Shown here: piece by piece, positions 63,536 through 64,000 of the stretch | Position numbering within the stretch: position 1 is the first letter of the stretch | How the letters are laid out: every line of letters begins with the position of its first letter | Origin: DATFDN01 sp963756495 | GTDB taxonomy: Bacteria; Pseudomonadota; Alphaproteobacteria; Acetobacterales; Acetobacteraceae | DNA: 64,000 bases | Direction of reading: 5' to 3' | Assembly (NCBI GenBank): GCA_963756495.1 | Contig: CAVWNS010000002.1 | Span: 558,001-622,000 of the forward strand | The notes under the pieces: model-generated | Told to the model about the DNA's origin: nothing | What the model saw: only the letters and a program-made list of their open reading frames with translations | The model's database searches: none | Translations under genes and position numbers: made by a program

Positions 63536-64000
63536 CTACCGTCGGTGCCCGACCAGCAGGAACCAGCCGGCATTCCAACTGAAGCTGTTCATCCCGAGGA
63601 ATTTCCGTGGATCGTTGCGCGCCCAACGCAATCTGCGAAGGTAGTCGCCGGCATTCGTGCCCCGGAACACCGGCTTGGCGATCCGCACAATGCTGGAGAC
63701 ATCAATCTGGAGACATCAATGAGGTTTCGGTATCGAGCTCTAACCTCTTCGCCGCTTCGAAAAAACCGAACATGCCCAGGGTAATCGAAATTTGGCACGC
63801 TACAGACGCACCGAGATCCAGACCTCCAAAGCTGAAATCAAAGCCCTGATACGACAAGCCGTCCTGCTTCATAAGCAGTTGCGCCAGAACCCCGCTACCG
63901 CATCCAACCTCTAGGACCGACGTCAGGCCGCCGCATCGAATCTCCTTTGCGACGCGTCGAAACAATGGATAATAGAAGGATTGCTCGGCCGGGACACGAT
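63536..64000 (-). pseudogene. SAM methyltransferase remnant, running off the window
   Basis: From the right edge the frame reads VPAEQSFYYPLFRRVAKEI, VLEVGCGSGVLAQLLMKQ (SAM motif I) and LSYQGFDFS. It then jumps to another frame with SGSRCVCSVPNFDYPGHVRF and YRNLIDVS, the usual late part of such enzymes, so ~60 middle residues are deleted near 63820. A 14-bp tandem duplication at 63693-63720 breaks the frame again before IVRIAKPVFRGTNAGDYLRR and NSFSWNAGWFLLVGHRR. The 5' end lies outside the window. Confidence 0.65.
63693..63720 (+). repeat. 14-bp tandem duplication
   Basis: CTGGAGACATCAAT is present twice in tandem inside the methyltransferase remnant; removing one copy restores the frame across NLIDVSSIVRIAKPVF. 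Confidence 0.8.

Overview
The window is GC-rich chromosomal DNA from an alphaproteobacterium, most likely a Rhodospirillales/Acetobacteraceae-type heterotroph. This is inferred from gene content and codon use, not from a marker-gene search. The clearest backbone anchors are bamB-der at the left edge and bamD-recN-ligA at 44.5-49.2 kb, an order typical of alphaproteobacteria. The left half is dense with catabolic enzymes: two M20 hydrolases, an AtzG/AtzE-type amidase pair, two amidohydrolases, an AtuA/DUF4387 pair, flavin-dependent monooxygenases and a GMC oxidoreductase.

Layout. 0-10 kb: bamB (partial), der, nucleoside hydrolase, M20 peptidase, DUF1345 membrane protein, small AtzG-like protein plus amidase, GFA-family protein, D-aminoacylase-like hydrolase, alpha/beta hydrolase. 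10-18.5 kb: cold-shock protein, amidohydrolase/DUF4387/AtuA cluster, DUF423, proline iminopeptidase, a 3-hydroxyacid dehydrogenase, a Tat-exported beta-carbonic anhydrase, and a flavin reductase plus LLM monooxygenase. 18.5-31 kb: a DUF559 gene between palindromic repeats, a fused CydDC-like ABC exporter, two tandem OmpA-type proteins, tRNA-Sec plus selA, pyrophosphatase, PAP2, M20 and YihY. 31-41 kb: a shattered hybrid histidine kinase, then a tightly overlapping operon encoding a carrier protein, an acyl-CoA dehydrogenase, a SerRS-like amino acid:[carrier protein] ligase and a DUF1839 protein, followed by a GH2-like protein and a damaged tandem hydrolase. 41-53 kb: methyltransferase, LLM enzyme, MFS transporter, bamD-recN-ligA, a two-gene thioredoxin-like/UGSC selenoprotein operon and a GMC oxidoreductase. 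53-64 kb: an insertion-sequence island with IS5, IS110, IS630, IS1595 and IS66-like elements, two identical 100-bp MITEs, an XRE-HNH pair and several broken genes.

The two most interesting systems are these. (1) A complete selenocysteine story: selA and tRNA-Sec lie at 25.4-26.9 kb, and at 49.2-49.7 kb an apparent stop codon (TGA) sits inside a UGSC-family gene. A bacterial SECIS-like hairpin follows the TGA directly, and the gene is translationally coupled to a CPTC thioredoxin-like partner. (2) The amino acid:[carrier protein] ligase operon at 33-41 kb. Its biochemical logic is to load an amino acid on a phosphopantetheine carrier, possibly oxidise it, then transfer it. Its final product is unknown.

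Single-base indels break several genes (recN, the GH2-like gene, the tandem hydrolase, the histidine kinase). Some of these may be sequencing errors, so those reading frames should be read with care.
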